Origin: Streptomyces sp. NRRL WC-3549
GTDB taxonomy: Bacteria > Actinomycetota > Actinomycetes > Streptomycetales > Streptomycetaceae
DNA length: 19,448 nt
NCBI RefSeq assembly: GCF_000721935.1
Contig: NZ_KL585392.1
Span: forward strand, 1 to 19,448
Direction: 5' to 3'
The translations under genes and the position numbers were made by a program. Numbering within the stretch: position 1 is the first letter of the stretch; every line of letters starts with the position of its first letter. The notes under the pieces are model-generated. The model did no database searches and was not told the origin of the DNA. It saw only the letters and a program-made list of their open reading frames with translations. Shown here in pieces: positions 7,524 to 14,761 of the stretch.

Positions 7524-7591
7524 TACCGGAAAATCGCAACAACTTCGCCCCGGACCGTGCCTTTGGCACGTGTCAGGCGTTGTTGCCGGTA
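7524..7591 (+). promoter_or_regulatory. nested inverted repeats upstream of the flavin oxidoreductase
   Basis: The outer arms are TACCGG (7524-7529) plus CAACAA (7537-7542) on the left and TTGTTG (7580-7585) directly joined to CCGGTA (7586-7591) on the right. This gives 12 bp with a 7-nt bulge on the left. Inside sits a perfect CGTGCC-TTT-GGCACG hairpin (7556-7570). The element ends 22 nt before the AAGGAGG ribosome-binding site (7614-7620). It may be an operator or a structured leader. Confidence 0.5.
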
Positions 7592-7629
7592 GGGGGAGAG
7601 CCGCGTCGGCCGCAAGGAGGTAACAGGCG

Positions 7630-8661
7630 ATGCGCGTGGGAACGTTCGTACTGGCAGCACAGTTTCCGGGCCAGGGACAGGGCGAGGCCCTGCACCGGGC
7701 CGTCCGGTCCGCGGAGGTCGCGGAGGACTCCGGGCTCGACTCGGTCTGGCTGGCGGAACACCACTTCGTGCCGTACGGGGTGTGCCCGTCCGCGGTGACC
7801 CTGGCCGGGCTGCTGCTCGGCCGCACCCGCAGGATCCGGGTGGGCACGGCGGTGAGCGTGCTGCCCACCCAGCACCCGGTCACGCTCGGGGAGCAGGCGG
7901 CCCTGCTGCACCTGACCAGCGGCGGACGCTTCACCCTCGGGGTGGGGCGCGGTGGCCCCTGGGTCGATCTGGAGGTGTTCCAGAGCGGTCTCGACGCCTA
8001 CGAGAACGGCTTCCCCGAGTCGCTGGAACTGCTCCTGGAGTGGCTGTGCAAGCCCCGGGTCGCCGGGCGCGGAGAGCGGTTCGGCTTCCGTGAGGTGGCG
8101 GTGGTGCCGCGCGCCGACGAGCTCCTCGGCGACGGCCCGGCGGGCCCCGAGGTGGTTGTGGCGTGCACGTCGCCAAAAAGCGTGAAACTCGCCGCTGAAA
8201 AGGGTTTGCCGATGCTCCTCGGGATGCATTGCGACGACGCGGAGAAGGCCGAGATGGCCGCTCTGTGGCGTTCGGCCGCCCGGGAGGCCGGTCAGCCGGC
8301 GGACGTCGTGGAGCAGGTCGCACATGTGTCCGCGGGGGTGGCCCAGGTCGCCGACCGTGCCGACGACGCGGTGGAGACGCTCGTGAAGGCCATGCCGGGC
8401 TGGCTGCGGCAGGGCCTGGACGCCCATGTGACGGTCGACGGCCGGCACCGGGTGATGCGTGACCCGGTCGCGTACACCGAGTACCTCTGCGGCCTGCATC
8501 CGGTGGGGCCGCCCGGGCTGGCCGCCGACCGGCTCGCGGCCACGGCGGAGCGGACGGGCATCACCCGGTTCGCGCTCCTGGTGGAGGGCTCGGGCGACCT
8601 CGCCGCGACGGAGGAGAACGTGCGACGGCTGGGCGCGGACGTGCTGCCGTTGTTGAGGTGA
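7630..8661 (+). CDS. LLM-class (luciferase-like) flavin-dependent oxidoreductase
   Basis: This 343-residue cytoplasmic enzyme has the bacterial-luciferase TIM-barrel fold. It begins MRVGTFVLA and contains DSVWLAEHHF (~37-46), the typical helix/strand-2 motif, then IRVGTAVSVLPTQHPV (~77-92) and SGGRFTLGVGRGGP (~97-110), which bind flavin phosphate in this superfamily. The cofactor is FMN or F420, and the substrate cannot be predicted. The ribosome-binding site AAGGAGGT (7614-7621) is a near-perfect match to the 16S tail, with a 9-nt gap to ATG 7630. The gene stands alone between two minus-strand genes. It occupies the SCO5390 position. Confidence 0.88.
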   Translation: MRVGTFVLAAQFPGQGQGEALHRAVRSAEVAEDSGLDSVWLAEHHFVPYGVCPSAVTLAGLLLGRTRRIRVGTAVSVLPTQHPVTLGEQAALLHLTSGGRFTLGVGRGGPWVDLEVFQSGLDAYENGFPESLELLLEWLCKPRVAGRGERFGFREVAVVPRADELLGDGPAGPEVVVACTSPKSVKLAAEKGLPMLLGMHCDDAEKAEMAALWRSAAREAGQPADVVEQVAHVSAGVAQVADRADDAVETLVKAMPGWLRQGLDAHVTVDGRHRVMRDPVAYTEYLCGLHPVGPPGLAADRLAATAERTGITRFALLVEGSGDLAATEENVRRLGADVLPLLR

Positions 8662-8705
8662 CCCGTACATACGCGTGCGCTGTCCAGATGGTGCGGTGGT
8701 ACGAG

Positions 8706-8755
8706 AGCTGCCGCCCCGGAGCCAGTTGCACCTCCCGCGGCCCGAAGCGGCAGCT
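8706..8755. terminator. inverted repeat between convergent genes
   Basis: Perfect 9-bp arms AGCTGCCGC (8706-8714) and GCGGCAGCT (8747-8755) flank a 32-nt loop that contains a further GGAG/CTCC pairing. It lies between the flavin oxidoreductase stop (8661) and the SCO5389-family stop (8763), so it probably serves as a bidirectional terminator. Confidence 0.5.
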
Positions 8756-8762
8756 GAGGCGT

Positions 8763-9155
8763 TCAGCAGTCCCGTAGTTCGGGCGACTGGTTGAGCAGCT
8801 GGCCCCTCACCGAGGTGAACTTGGCGAGCCGCTCGTCGACCGAGGCGTCCAGCGGGAACACCGCGACACGGTGGCAGTTCTGGAATGCCAGGCGCACCCC
8901 GAAGTGTCGCTGCAGCGCTCCGCGTATCGCATCACTCGCGAGCGCGCGCAGCAGCTGACCACGTGCCTGCTCGTCCGGCGGCGGCGTCTGGTTGTCGGCG
9001 AACTCTCCGCCGTCCACCTTCAGCTGGGCCACCAGGGAGCTGATCATCTCCCATGCGAAGGGCAGGGAGGTCCGGACGCAGTCGACGAAGTCGGCTTCGT
9101 CGACCTCGCCTCGCTCGGCCTGTTCCAACAGGGCCGGTGAGACGTCGAGCGACAT
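8763..9155 (-). CDS. SCO5389-family protein
   Basis: This 130-residue soluble protein is recognised as the Streptomyces SCO5389 family, which has no assigned function. Visible features are an acidic N-terminal helix (SLDVSPALLEQAERGEVDEADF), a segment CVRTSLPFAWEMI (~29-41), a region rich in charged helices (DEQARGQLLRALASDAIRGA) and a strand-like FQNCHRVAVF. It ends in a terminal Cys (ELRDC). ATG 9155 is preferred over the longer open frame to 9353 because AGAGGAG sits 5 nt upstream and because the extra N-terminus would be Arg/Pro-rich low-complexity sequence. It is divergent from nucS with a 263-nt gap. A DNA-repair role is not shown by sequence. Confidence 0.88.
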   Translation of the reverse strand: MSLDVSPALLEQAERGEVDEADFVDCVRTSLPFAWEMISSLVAQLKVDGGEFADNQTPPPDEQARGQLLRALASDAIRGALQRHFGVRLAFQNCHRVAVFPLDASVDERLAKFTSVRGQLLNQSPELRDC

Positions 9156-9204
9156 GGGTTCTCCTCTCGCGACCCCGACAGGTGGCCGGGGCCTTACGGG
9201 CAGG

Positions 9205-9259
9205 GCAGGAGGACGGCGACGCTGCGTACACAGGCGGCGACCTCCTGCATCCACGGTAA
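9205..9259 (-). promoter_or_regulatory. candidate promoter and structured leader of the SCO5389-family gene
   Basis: On the minus strand a -10-like TACCGT (9259-9254) would start transcription near 9247. That is the first base region of a perfect 8-bp inverted repeat, GCAGGAGG (9248-9241) and CCTCCTGC (9212-9205). The second arm carries CUCCU, which can alternatively pair with AGGAG of the gene's own ribosome-binding site. Outer arms GTAAGG/CCTTAC (9256-9261 and 9192-9197) extend the DNA symmetry. No convincing -35 was found. Confidence 0.4.
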
Positions 9260-9404
9260 GGGCGCGGTCCGGGCCGCACCAGGAGATTGGGAACACAACC
9301 GGCCAACAACGAACAGTCGCAAAGAGGGGCAAGCCAGAAAGCCGAGCCGTCAAGAGGTGTACGGGCCGAAGGGAGGGAAATCGCGCCGACCGGCCCTCGT
9401 CGAG

Positions 9405-9410
9405 TAGCGT
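9405..9410 (+). promoter_or_regulatory. -10 element of nucS, probable leaderless start
   Basis: TAGCGT (9405-9410) matches TANNNT and lies 8 nt before the nucS ATG at 9419. No Shine-Dalgarno is present in the intervening bases. Transcription would begin at or within a nucleotide or two of the ATG. Confidence 0.45.
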
Positions 9411-9418
9411 TGCCGACC

Positions 9419-10090
9419 ATGCGTCTCGTCATCGCCCGTTGCTCCGTCGACTACGCGGGCCGGCTCACCGCCCACCTGCCCTCCGCGCCCCGCCTGATCC
9501 TGGTGAAGGCGGACGGCAGCGTCTCGATCCACGCCGACGACCGGGCGTACAAACCGCTCAACTGGATGTCGCCGCCCTGCACGCTGAAGGAGGGCGCCGA
9601 CGACGGCGAAGGCGTCTGGACCGTGGTGAACAAGGCGGGCGAAAAACTGATCATCACCATGGAGGAAATCCTTCATGACTCGTCGCACGAGCTGGGTGTG
9701 GACCCGGGGCTCATCAAGGACGGGGTGGAGGCCCACCTCCAGGAGCTGCTGGCCGACCGCATCGAGACGATCGGCGAGGGCTACACGCTGATCCGCCGCG
9801 AGTACCCCACCGCGATCGGCCCGGTCGACATCCTGTGCCGGGACGCGGACGGCGCGACGGTGGCCGTCGAGCTGAAGCGGCGGGGCGACATCGACGGCGT
9901 GGAGCAGCTGACCCGCTACCTGGACCTGCTGAACCGCGACCCCCGTCTCGCGCCGGTGCGGGGCGTCTTCGCGGCCCAGGAGATCAAGCCGCAGGCCCGG
10001 GTGCTGGCCACGGACCGAGGGATCGGGTGCCTGATCCTGGACTACGACGCGATGCGCGGCATCGAGGACGACAAGCTGCGGCTGTTCTGA
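9419..10090 (+). CDS. nucS: NucS/EndoMS mismatch-specific endonuclease
   Basis: This 223-residue enzyme matches the usual NucS length. NucS cuts both strands at mismatches (notably G:T, G:G and T:T) and is the basis of the MutS/MutL-independent mismatch repair of actinobacteria. The N-terminal ~100 residues form the DNA-binding/dimerisation domain. The C-terminal RecB-like nuclease domain shows D137 in [11 protein letters not shown]151 and K153 in VAVELKRRG, and Q163 in GVEQLTRY, the expected catalytic set. The C-terminus DDKLRLF ends in the LRLF type of motif that contacts the sliding clamp in actinobacterial homologues. ATG 9419 is chosen because [12 protein letters not shown] is the family start. 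The longer frame from 9287 has no support. All key residues are present, so it should be active. Confidence 0.96.
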   Translation: MRLVIARCSVDYAGRLTAHLPSAPRLILVKADGSVSIHADDRAYKPLNWMSPPCTLKEGADDGEGVWTVVNKAGEKLIITMEEILHDSSHELGVDPGLIKDGVEAHLQELLADRIETIGEGYTLIRREYPTAIGPVDILCRDADGATVAVELKRRGDIDGVEQLTRYLDLLNRDPRLAPVRGVFAAQEIKPQARVLATDRGIGCLILDYDAMRGIEDDKLRLF

Positions 10091-10111
10091 GCCGGAGCGC
10101 CGAACACTCCC

Positions 10112-10137
10112 CGGCGCGCCCGGCCCCGGCCGCGCCG
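10112..10137. terminator. hairpin after nucS
   Basis: Perfect 7-bp arms CGGCGCG (10112-10118) and CGCGCCG (10131-10137) have a 12-nt GC-rich loop that can pair further internally. It lies 21 nt after the nucS stop, in the gap facing the convergent NTPase gene, and has no T-run. Confidence 0.5.
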
Positions 10138-10202
10138 CCCGTGGCTGGAGGCCGGTGCCGCCCGGCGGCCGGGGCCAGGGGCCGGGTCCCGCCTTCCCAG
10201 AC

Positions 10203-10238
10203 CCCACACCCCCGCCTCCCCGGACCCACACCCCCGCC
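10203..10238. repeat. 14-bp direct repeat in the nucS/NTPase gap
   Basis: CCCACACCCCCGCC occurs at 10203-10216 and again at 10225-10238. It is C-rich on the plus strand. The rest of the 186-nt gap holds only the nucS terminator hairpin, and no gene is seen. Confidence 0.7.
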
Positions 10239-10276
10239 GAGGGGCTCAGCCGCACGGCCGGCCCCGCGGCGCCGGG

Positions 10277-12836
10277 TCAGGCCATCGTGGTCGGGGTGGT
10301 GCCGGACGAGTCGTCCGGCGCGGGGCCGTCGCTCGTCGCCGTCGCGGTCGCCGACTCCGCCGGGCCACTCGCCGAGTTCGAGGACTCGGGTCCGCTCGGC
10401 GGGGTCGTCGGAGTGGTCTCCCCCGGATCGGGGTCCGGACCGGTCGTCGGTTCGGTCGGCTCGTCCGTCGTCGGGGTGGGCGACACGCTCTCCGTCGGCG
10501 TCCTGCTCGACGACGGACCGCCGGACGTCGGCCGGTCGCTGGGGCTGCCGCTCGTCGCGTCGTCCGACGACGGGCTCGCCCCGGGCTCCGAGGCGCTCGG
10601 CGAGGGCGTGCCGCTGCCGGACGGGCTCGCGGTGCCCGAGGGGTCCGGGGAAGAGGAGGTGGAACCGGAGCGGGACACGGCGTCGTCCGGCAGGGGTTCG
10701 CCGACCGGCTCGTCCGCCGGGAGCCCCTTCTCGGCGTCTTCTTCTTCCGCCGACTGCTCGGTCGTGGCGTTCTGGCCCTTCGGGTCCTCGCTGTCCGAGG
10801 TCGCGCCCAGCGTCACCACCGTGCCCAGCACGGCGGCCAGCAGCGCTCCGGCGCCGACCGCGACCAGATTGCGCCGGGCACCCTGGAGCACCCCGAGCCG
10901 CGCCTTCGAAGGCCCGGCGGCCCGGGCCGCGGCCGGAACGGCCCGGGGAGTGATCAGCGTGGGTTGCTCGGCCGGCCTGGCGAACACGGGAGCCACCGCG
11001 GGGACCACGGGCGCGCCGGACGGCGACAGCGACTGCTCGGGGCGGGCAGGCGTCACCTCGTCGCCGGACGGGGTGCGCCCGCCCGGCACGGCCGGTCCGC
11101 CAGACCGGTCGGCGACGAGGGCGAGGGCCCGGCGCCCCGCCACCGCCCCGGGCTTGTCGGCGAGCGCCCCGCGCATGCCGACGGAGGTCTCCAGCTCGGC
11201 ACGGGCCCGGTCCAGGTTCCCGGAGCAGAGCGCGAGGACGCCCAACTCGTGGTGGAAATAGGCCTCCTCCGCGACCTCACCGGCGACCCGGGCGGCTTCC
11301 TGGCCGATCCTGAGGGCCTTCTCCCAGGCGCCCCACTGCATACCGGCGGCGAAGGCCGGGGCGGCACTGCGGGCGAGCACCACGGCCGCGCTGGCCGCCC
11401 CCGCGTGGTCGCCCGGCACGAGGCGTGCCATCGCGGCGGTCACGGCGTCCGCCTCGGCGACGGCCCGCTCCGGTGTGACGGATGGATGACCGGACCACCA
11501 GGCGTAGTGCTGGGCGGCGTTACGGGCGTAGGCGTCCGCCTCCTCGGCGTATCCGCTCGCCTCCAGCTGGGTCAGGACCCCGGCCGCCAGCCGGTAGCGG
11601 GGGCCCGCCGGGGAGAGCATGCCGGACACGAACAGCTCGCCCAGGGCGGCGTCGGCGTGGGTGTCCCCCACCAGCGCCGGCAGATGCGCCTGGTGCGGCA
11701 CCTCACCGCCGAGCGCGACGGCGAACCGCAGGGTCTCACGGGCCGCTTCGGTCATCCAGGACCCGAGCAGCGCCGCCGGTGCCGCGCCCTCCCCGAGGCT
11801 CGGCAGCGGTACGTCGAGCGGCGCGGACCGCCCGAAGGGCAGGTCGTCCTGGTCACCGTCCTCGTAGCCGTCGAAGGCCTCCGGGTCCGTGCGCAGCTGG
11901 TCCCGCCGGCGCAGCAGGGCACCGGCCTGCACGAAGCGCAGTGGCAGCCCCTCGGACTCGAACCAGAGGTCGCCCGCCCAGTTGGCCTCCTCGTCGGTGA
12001 GGGGGCGCTCCACGACGTGTTCCAGCAGTTCGATCGAGGCGCCGCGGCCGAGACCGGCGAGGAAGACCTCTTCCAGGCCGGAGTCGGCGGAGGGCGCGGG
12101 GACCTCGGGGCTCGCACCGAGGAGGAAGGCGCATTCGGGGGTGGCGTCGAGCAGTTCCTCCAGCGCGGTGCCGCCCAGCTCCAGGTCGTCCAGGACGACG
12201 ACCGCGCCGATCCGGCGGACGAGCGTCTCCAGCTCCTCACGGCCGGGGCGGTACCGCGGCGAGCTGTAGACGGCCTCGAAGAGTGCGTACAGCAGCTCGG
12301 GGGCGGTGCGCCGGTGGCCGGAGAGCCGTACGACGCCGTCGGGCGCCAGGTCCGCGCAGTCGGCGGCGACGGCGTTCAGCAGGGCCGTACGGCCGGAGCC
12401 GGCGGAGCCGGTGAGCCGGACCGAGCGGCCGCGCGCCCGCAGCCGTAAGCCGGACCGAGCGGCCGCGCGCCAGCAGCCGTACGAGCCGCTCGCGCTCCTC
12501 CTGGCGTTCCAGCAGGGGCAGTCGCGGCCCGGGGGGCCCCGGCGGGACGGGCGGGGCGGTGGCACGCTCGCGCTCGGCCCGTTCGGCCGCGGTGCGCCGT
12601 ACGGGGGCCTCGGGCTGCTCCCCGGGCGGGCAGAGCTCGATCTCGCTGCCGTCGACCGGGTTGACGGTGAGCAGGAAGTCCCCGGTGATCAGCTGCACCG
12701 TGCGGGACTGCTGCGGTGTCTGGAGCCCCATGTCGGGTGTCAGCGGATCGCGGGGCTGCCTGCGCCGCACGGTGTTCTCGGCCGGACGGTCGTTGCCGTG
12801 GCCGTACTCTTCCGGTCCCCGGTTGATCGGGTCCAT
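10277..12836 (-). pseudogene. membrane-anchored P-loop NTPase, frame broken by a 34-bp duplication
   Basis: Reading from ATG 12836, the frame runs MDPINRGPEEYGHG... to ERLVRLLARGRSVRLT and then goes out of frame. The remainder, GSAGSGRTALLN onward, continues in the next frame to the stop at 10277. Removing one copy of the 34-bp tandem duplication at 12414-12481 restores a single 841-codon frame. The repaired protein has a Pro-rich N-terminal region with QLITGDFLLTVNPVDGSEI, Walker A GSAGSGRT (132-139) and a Walker B-like VVVLDD (201-206). Helical repeats resembling TPRs follow at roughly 420-500. Near 645-667 is one membrane helix (VAVGAGALLAAVLGTVVTL), and a ~170-residue Ser/Thr/Pro/Glu tail ends in TPTTMA. 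It resembles STAND-like regulatory ATPases with an outside tail and sits at the SCO5387 position. The break may be real, phase-variable or an assembly error. Confidence 0.82.
12414..12481. repeat. 34-bp tandem duplication causing a frameshift
   Basis: Copies at 12414-12447 and 12448-12481 are identical except for one base: C at 12438 and A at 12472. Thirty-four is not a multiple of three, so the extra copy shifts the frame of the minus-strand NTPase just before its Walker A. Both copies encode the same RGRSVRL-type segment in the appropriate frames. Confidence 0.92.
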
Positions 12837-13056
12837 CGTCAAAGCCCCCAGACGCGTGGCGCGCGGTTCACCCCTCCGGCCTCGCACGCTCCGCTGTCGC
12901 TCCCGGTCCGGTGTCCGCCCGGTGGGTTCGTCAGTGGCGGACGGCCGAACCCTAAACCTTCGCACAGTATCCCCGCACCGGCGGGGGGCCGCGCCGTCCA
13001 AGACGTCATGGTCTCGTGAGGATTGTGCTCCGGACCGGTTCCTCGCCGGCCCGGCC
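12837..13056. other. 220-nt gap between STAS and NTPase genes
   Basis: No gene is supported here. On the minus strand there is a -10-like TAGGGT (12954-12949) and a GATACT (12971-12966), but neither has a good -35 at normal spacing. The NTPase may therefore have its own promoter or be co-transcribed with the STAS gene. Confidence 0.3.
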
Positions 13057-13380
13057 TCACACCCGCGGCAGGGACTCCGCGGCGATCCCGCCCTCGATGG
13101 CCAGAATGCGGTGCAGCCGGGTCGCGACCAGGAGGCGCTGCATCTGCGGGGGCACCCCGCGCAGCACCAGCCGCCGCCCGGCCCGGCCGGCTCTGCGGTG
13201 CGCCCCCATGATGACGCCGAGTCCGGTGGCGTCCCAGGAGTCCAGCTCGGTCAGGTCCAGCACGAGGTCACCGGCTCCGTCGTCGACCGCCGAGTGCAGG
13301 ACCGTACGGGCGTCCGCCGCGCTTCGGACGTCGAGGCGGCCCCCGACGACCAGCTCGGCGTGGTCGCCCCTGATGTGCAT
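13057..13380 (-). CDS. STAS-domain protein, anti-sigma factor antagonist type
   Basis: This 107-residue single STAS domain corresponds in order to SCO5386. Proteins of this SpoIIAA/BldG type bind anti-sigma factors or kinases and are switched by phosphorylation on the loop after strand 3. The sequence shows ELVVGGRLDVRSAADART (9-26), DLVLDLTELDSWDATGLGVI (38-57), then RRLVLRGVPPQMQRLL (69-84). The phosphorylation loop reads D50-A-T-G, with Ala and Thr where relatives usually have Ser-Ser or Ser-Thr. ATG 13380 is chosen for the GGGGAG ribosome-binding site 5 nt upstream. The open frame to 13446 adds unrelated residues. It lies upstream of the NTPase on the same strand, with a 220-nt gap. Confidence 0.9.
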   Translation of the reverse strand: MHIRGDHAELVVGGRLDVRSAADARTVLHSAVDDGAGDLVLDLTELDSWDATGLGVIMGAHRRAGRAGRRLVLRGVPPQMQRLLVATRLHRILAIEGGIAAESLPRV

Positions 13381-13499
13381 ATGCGCTCCCCGGAAGTACT
13401 CCGCAGCATGGTCGGTCTGTCTGGTTCTCCACTGTCTCTGCCACAACTGACGGCCACGGCGACAGGGAAGTTGCCGTCTGTAAGGGAACCGATACCGAA

Positions 13500-13517
13500 T
13501 TCACCCTGAGGGGTGAA
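13500..13517. promoter_or_regulatory. perfect 7-bp inverted repeat upstream of the STAS gene
   Basis: TTCACCC (13500-13506), TGAG loop, GGGTGAA (13511-13517). It lies 120-137 nt upstream of the STAS start codon. A symmetric 18-bp site like this could be an operator or a small hairpin. The rest of the 241-nt gap holds only the dehydrogenase terminator. Confidence 0.4.
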
Positions 13518-13578
13518 AGGGGTTCGTCCTCTCCCTTTGAATCCTGGTACCGCGAGGCACCGGACACCGGGCCCCGGT

Positions 13579-13605
13579 GGCCGACTGACGGTACGTCAGC
13601 CGGCC
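13579..13605 (-). terminator. terminator of the hydroxybutyryl-CoA dehydrogenase gene
   Basis: Eleven-base arms GGCCGACTGAC (13579-13589) and GTCAGCCGGCC (13595-13605) pair with a single mismatch around a 5-nt loop. The structure begins 17 nt beyond the dehydrogenase stop on the minus strand. There is no strong T-run. Confidence 0.65.
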
Positions 13606-13621
13606 GGGCGCCCGGGAAGGA

Positions 13622-14470
13622 TCAGTAGGCGTAGAAGCCCTGCCCGCTCTTGCGGCCGATGTCACCTGCGTCGACCATCCGGCGCATCAGCTCCGGAGCG
13701 GCGAACTTCTCGTCCTGCGACTCGGTGTAGATGTTGCCCGTCGCGTGCAGCAGGATGTCGACACCGGTCAGGTCCGCCGTCGCCAGGGGGCCCATGGCGT
13801 GCCCGAAGCCCAGCTTGCAGGCGGTGTCGATGTCCTCGGCCGTGGCGACGCCCGACTCGTACAGCTTGGCGGCCTCGACCACGAGCGCCGAGATCAGCCG
13901 GGTGGTGACGAAGCCGGCCACATCGCGGTTGACGACGATACAGGTCTTGCCCACCGATTCGGCGAACTCCCGCGCGGTGGCGAGGGTTTCGTCGCTCGTC
14001 TTGTAGCCGCGCACCAGCTCGACCAGCTGCATCATCGGCACGGGCGAGAAGAAGTGCACACCCACGACACGCTCCGGACGCTCCGTCACGGCCGCGATCT
14101 TGGTGATCGGGATGGCGGAGGTGTTGGAGGCGAGCACCGCGTCCGGGCGGACGATCGTGTCGAGCGCGCGGAAGATCTCGTGCTTGACCTCCAGCTTCTC
14201 GAACACGGCCTCCACGACGAGGTCGGCGTCGGCCACGGCGTCGAGGTCGGTGGTGGTGGTGATCCGGCCCAACGCGGCCTCGGCGTCGGCGGCCTCCATC
14301 TTGCCCTTGGCGACGAACTTGCCGTAACTGGCCTCGATGCCGCCGCGCCCGCGGCTCAGGGCCTCGTCGGTGACGTCGCGCAGTACGACGTCCCAGCCCG
14401 CCTGGGCGGAGACCTGCGCGATACCGGACCCCATGAGTCCGGCGCCGATGACGGCGAGCTTCCTGGCCAC
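13622..14470 (-). CDS. 3-hydroxybutyryl-CoA dehydrogenase
   Basis: This 282-residue cytoplasmic enzyme interconverts 3-hydroxyacyl-CoA and acetoacyl-CoA with NAD(P)H, in butyrate/fatty-acid or polyhydroxybutyrate-type metabolism. The Rossmann motif is GAGLMGSG (residues 9-16). The active-site Ser is S115 in ASNTSAIPI, and the catalytic pair is H139 in GVHFFSPVP and E151 in QLVELVRGY. The C-terminal dimerisation domain ends with RKSGQGFYAY, a family hallmark. The position usually occupied by Asn in PGFxxNR is Thr190 here (AGFVTTR). GTG 14470 gives the usual length and has AGGGG 7 nt upstream. ATGs at 14506 and 14512, behind GGAGAG, are alternatives that would add 12-14 residues. It occupies the SCO5385 position. 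Confidence 0.93.
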   Translation of the reverse strand: MARKLAVIGAGLMGSGIAQVSAQAGWDVVLRDVTDEALSRGRGGIEASYGKFVAKGKMEAADAEAALGRITTTTDLDAVADADLVVEAVFEKLEVKHEIFRALDTIVRPDAVLASNTSAIPITKIAAVTERPERVVGVHFFSPVPMMQLVELVRGYKTSDETLATAREFAESVGKTCIVVNRDVAGFVTTRLISALVVEAAKLYESGVATAEDIDTACKLGFGHAMGPLATADLTGVDILLHATGNIYTESQDEKFAAPELMRRMVDAGDIGRKSGQGFYAY

Positions 14471-14605
14471 GTTGGCACCCCTATGCGTTCTCATCGGTCG
14501 GTTCATGCACATGCTCTCCGGCGGAGGTTAGTACCCGTGAGGGGCCCTGGGGGCACTAAGAGATGCGCGTCACGTCTCACATGACGGACATCACACCGTC
14601 CGGCG

Positions 14606-14761
14606 TCACGGCTCCGAGCGGCGCCCGTAGTCGAGGACCCTCTCGCCGAGGAGGCCCTCGATGTCGTCGAGGAGGTCGAGCGCCTCCCTGGAGACCTCGG
14701 CGGGCTTGCGGCCCGCGACCATCTCGCGGCCGATCACCGTGCGGGAGGAACTGGTCACCCG
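14606..14761 (-). pseudogene. C-terminal fragment of an unidentified gene, possibly the regulator of the lost exporter
   Basis: On the minus strand, the ~51 residues before the TGA at 14606 read like real protein: VIGREMVAGRKPAEVSREAL, then LDLLDDIEGLLGERVLDYGRR. They are helical, charged and use normal Streptomyces codons. Upstream of ~14757-14761 the frame becomes the shadow of the ABC fragment on the other strand, so the N-terminal part has been lost. Its divergent placement against an ABC remnant suggests it encoded the transporter's regulator, for example TetR-type, but no diagnostic motif remains. Confidence 0.5.

Noticed and set aside
10155..12448. Long plus-strand open frames opposite the NTPase gene
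   Set aside because: They are Ser/Gly or Arg-rich mirrors of the minus-strand gene, whose Walker motifs, membrane helix and codon bias are convincing.
14565..14612. Cluster of CGTCA/TGACG pentamers upstream of the dehydrogenase gene
   Set aside because: Three copies within about 45 bp, two as CGTCACG, but spacing and orientation are irregular and one overlaps the stop of the remnant. Not clearly above chance in this composition.
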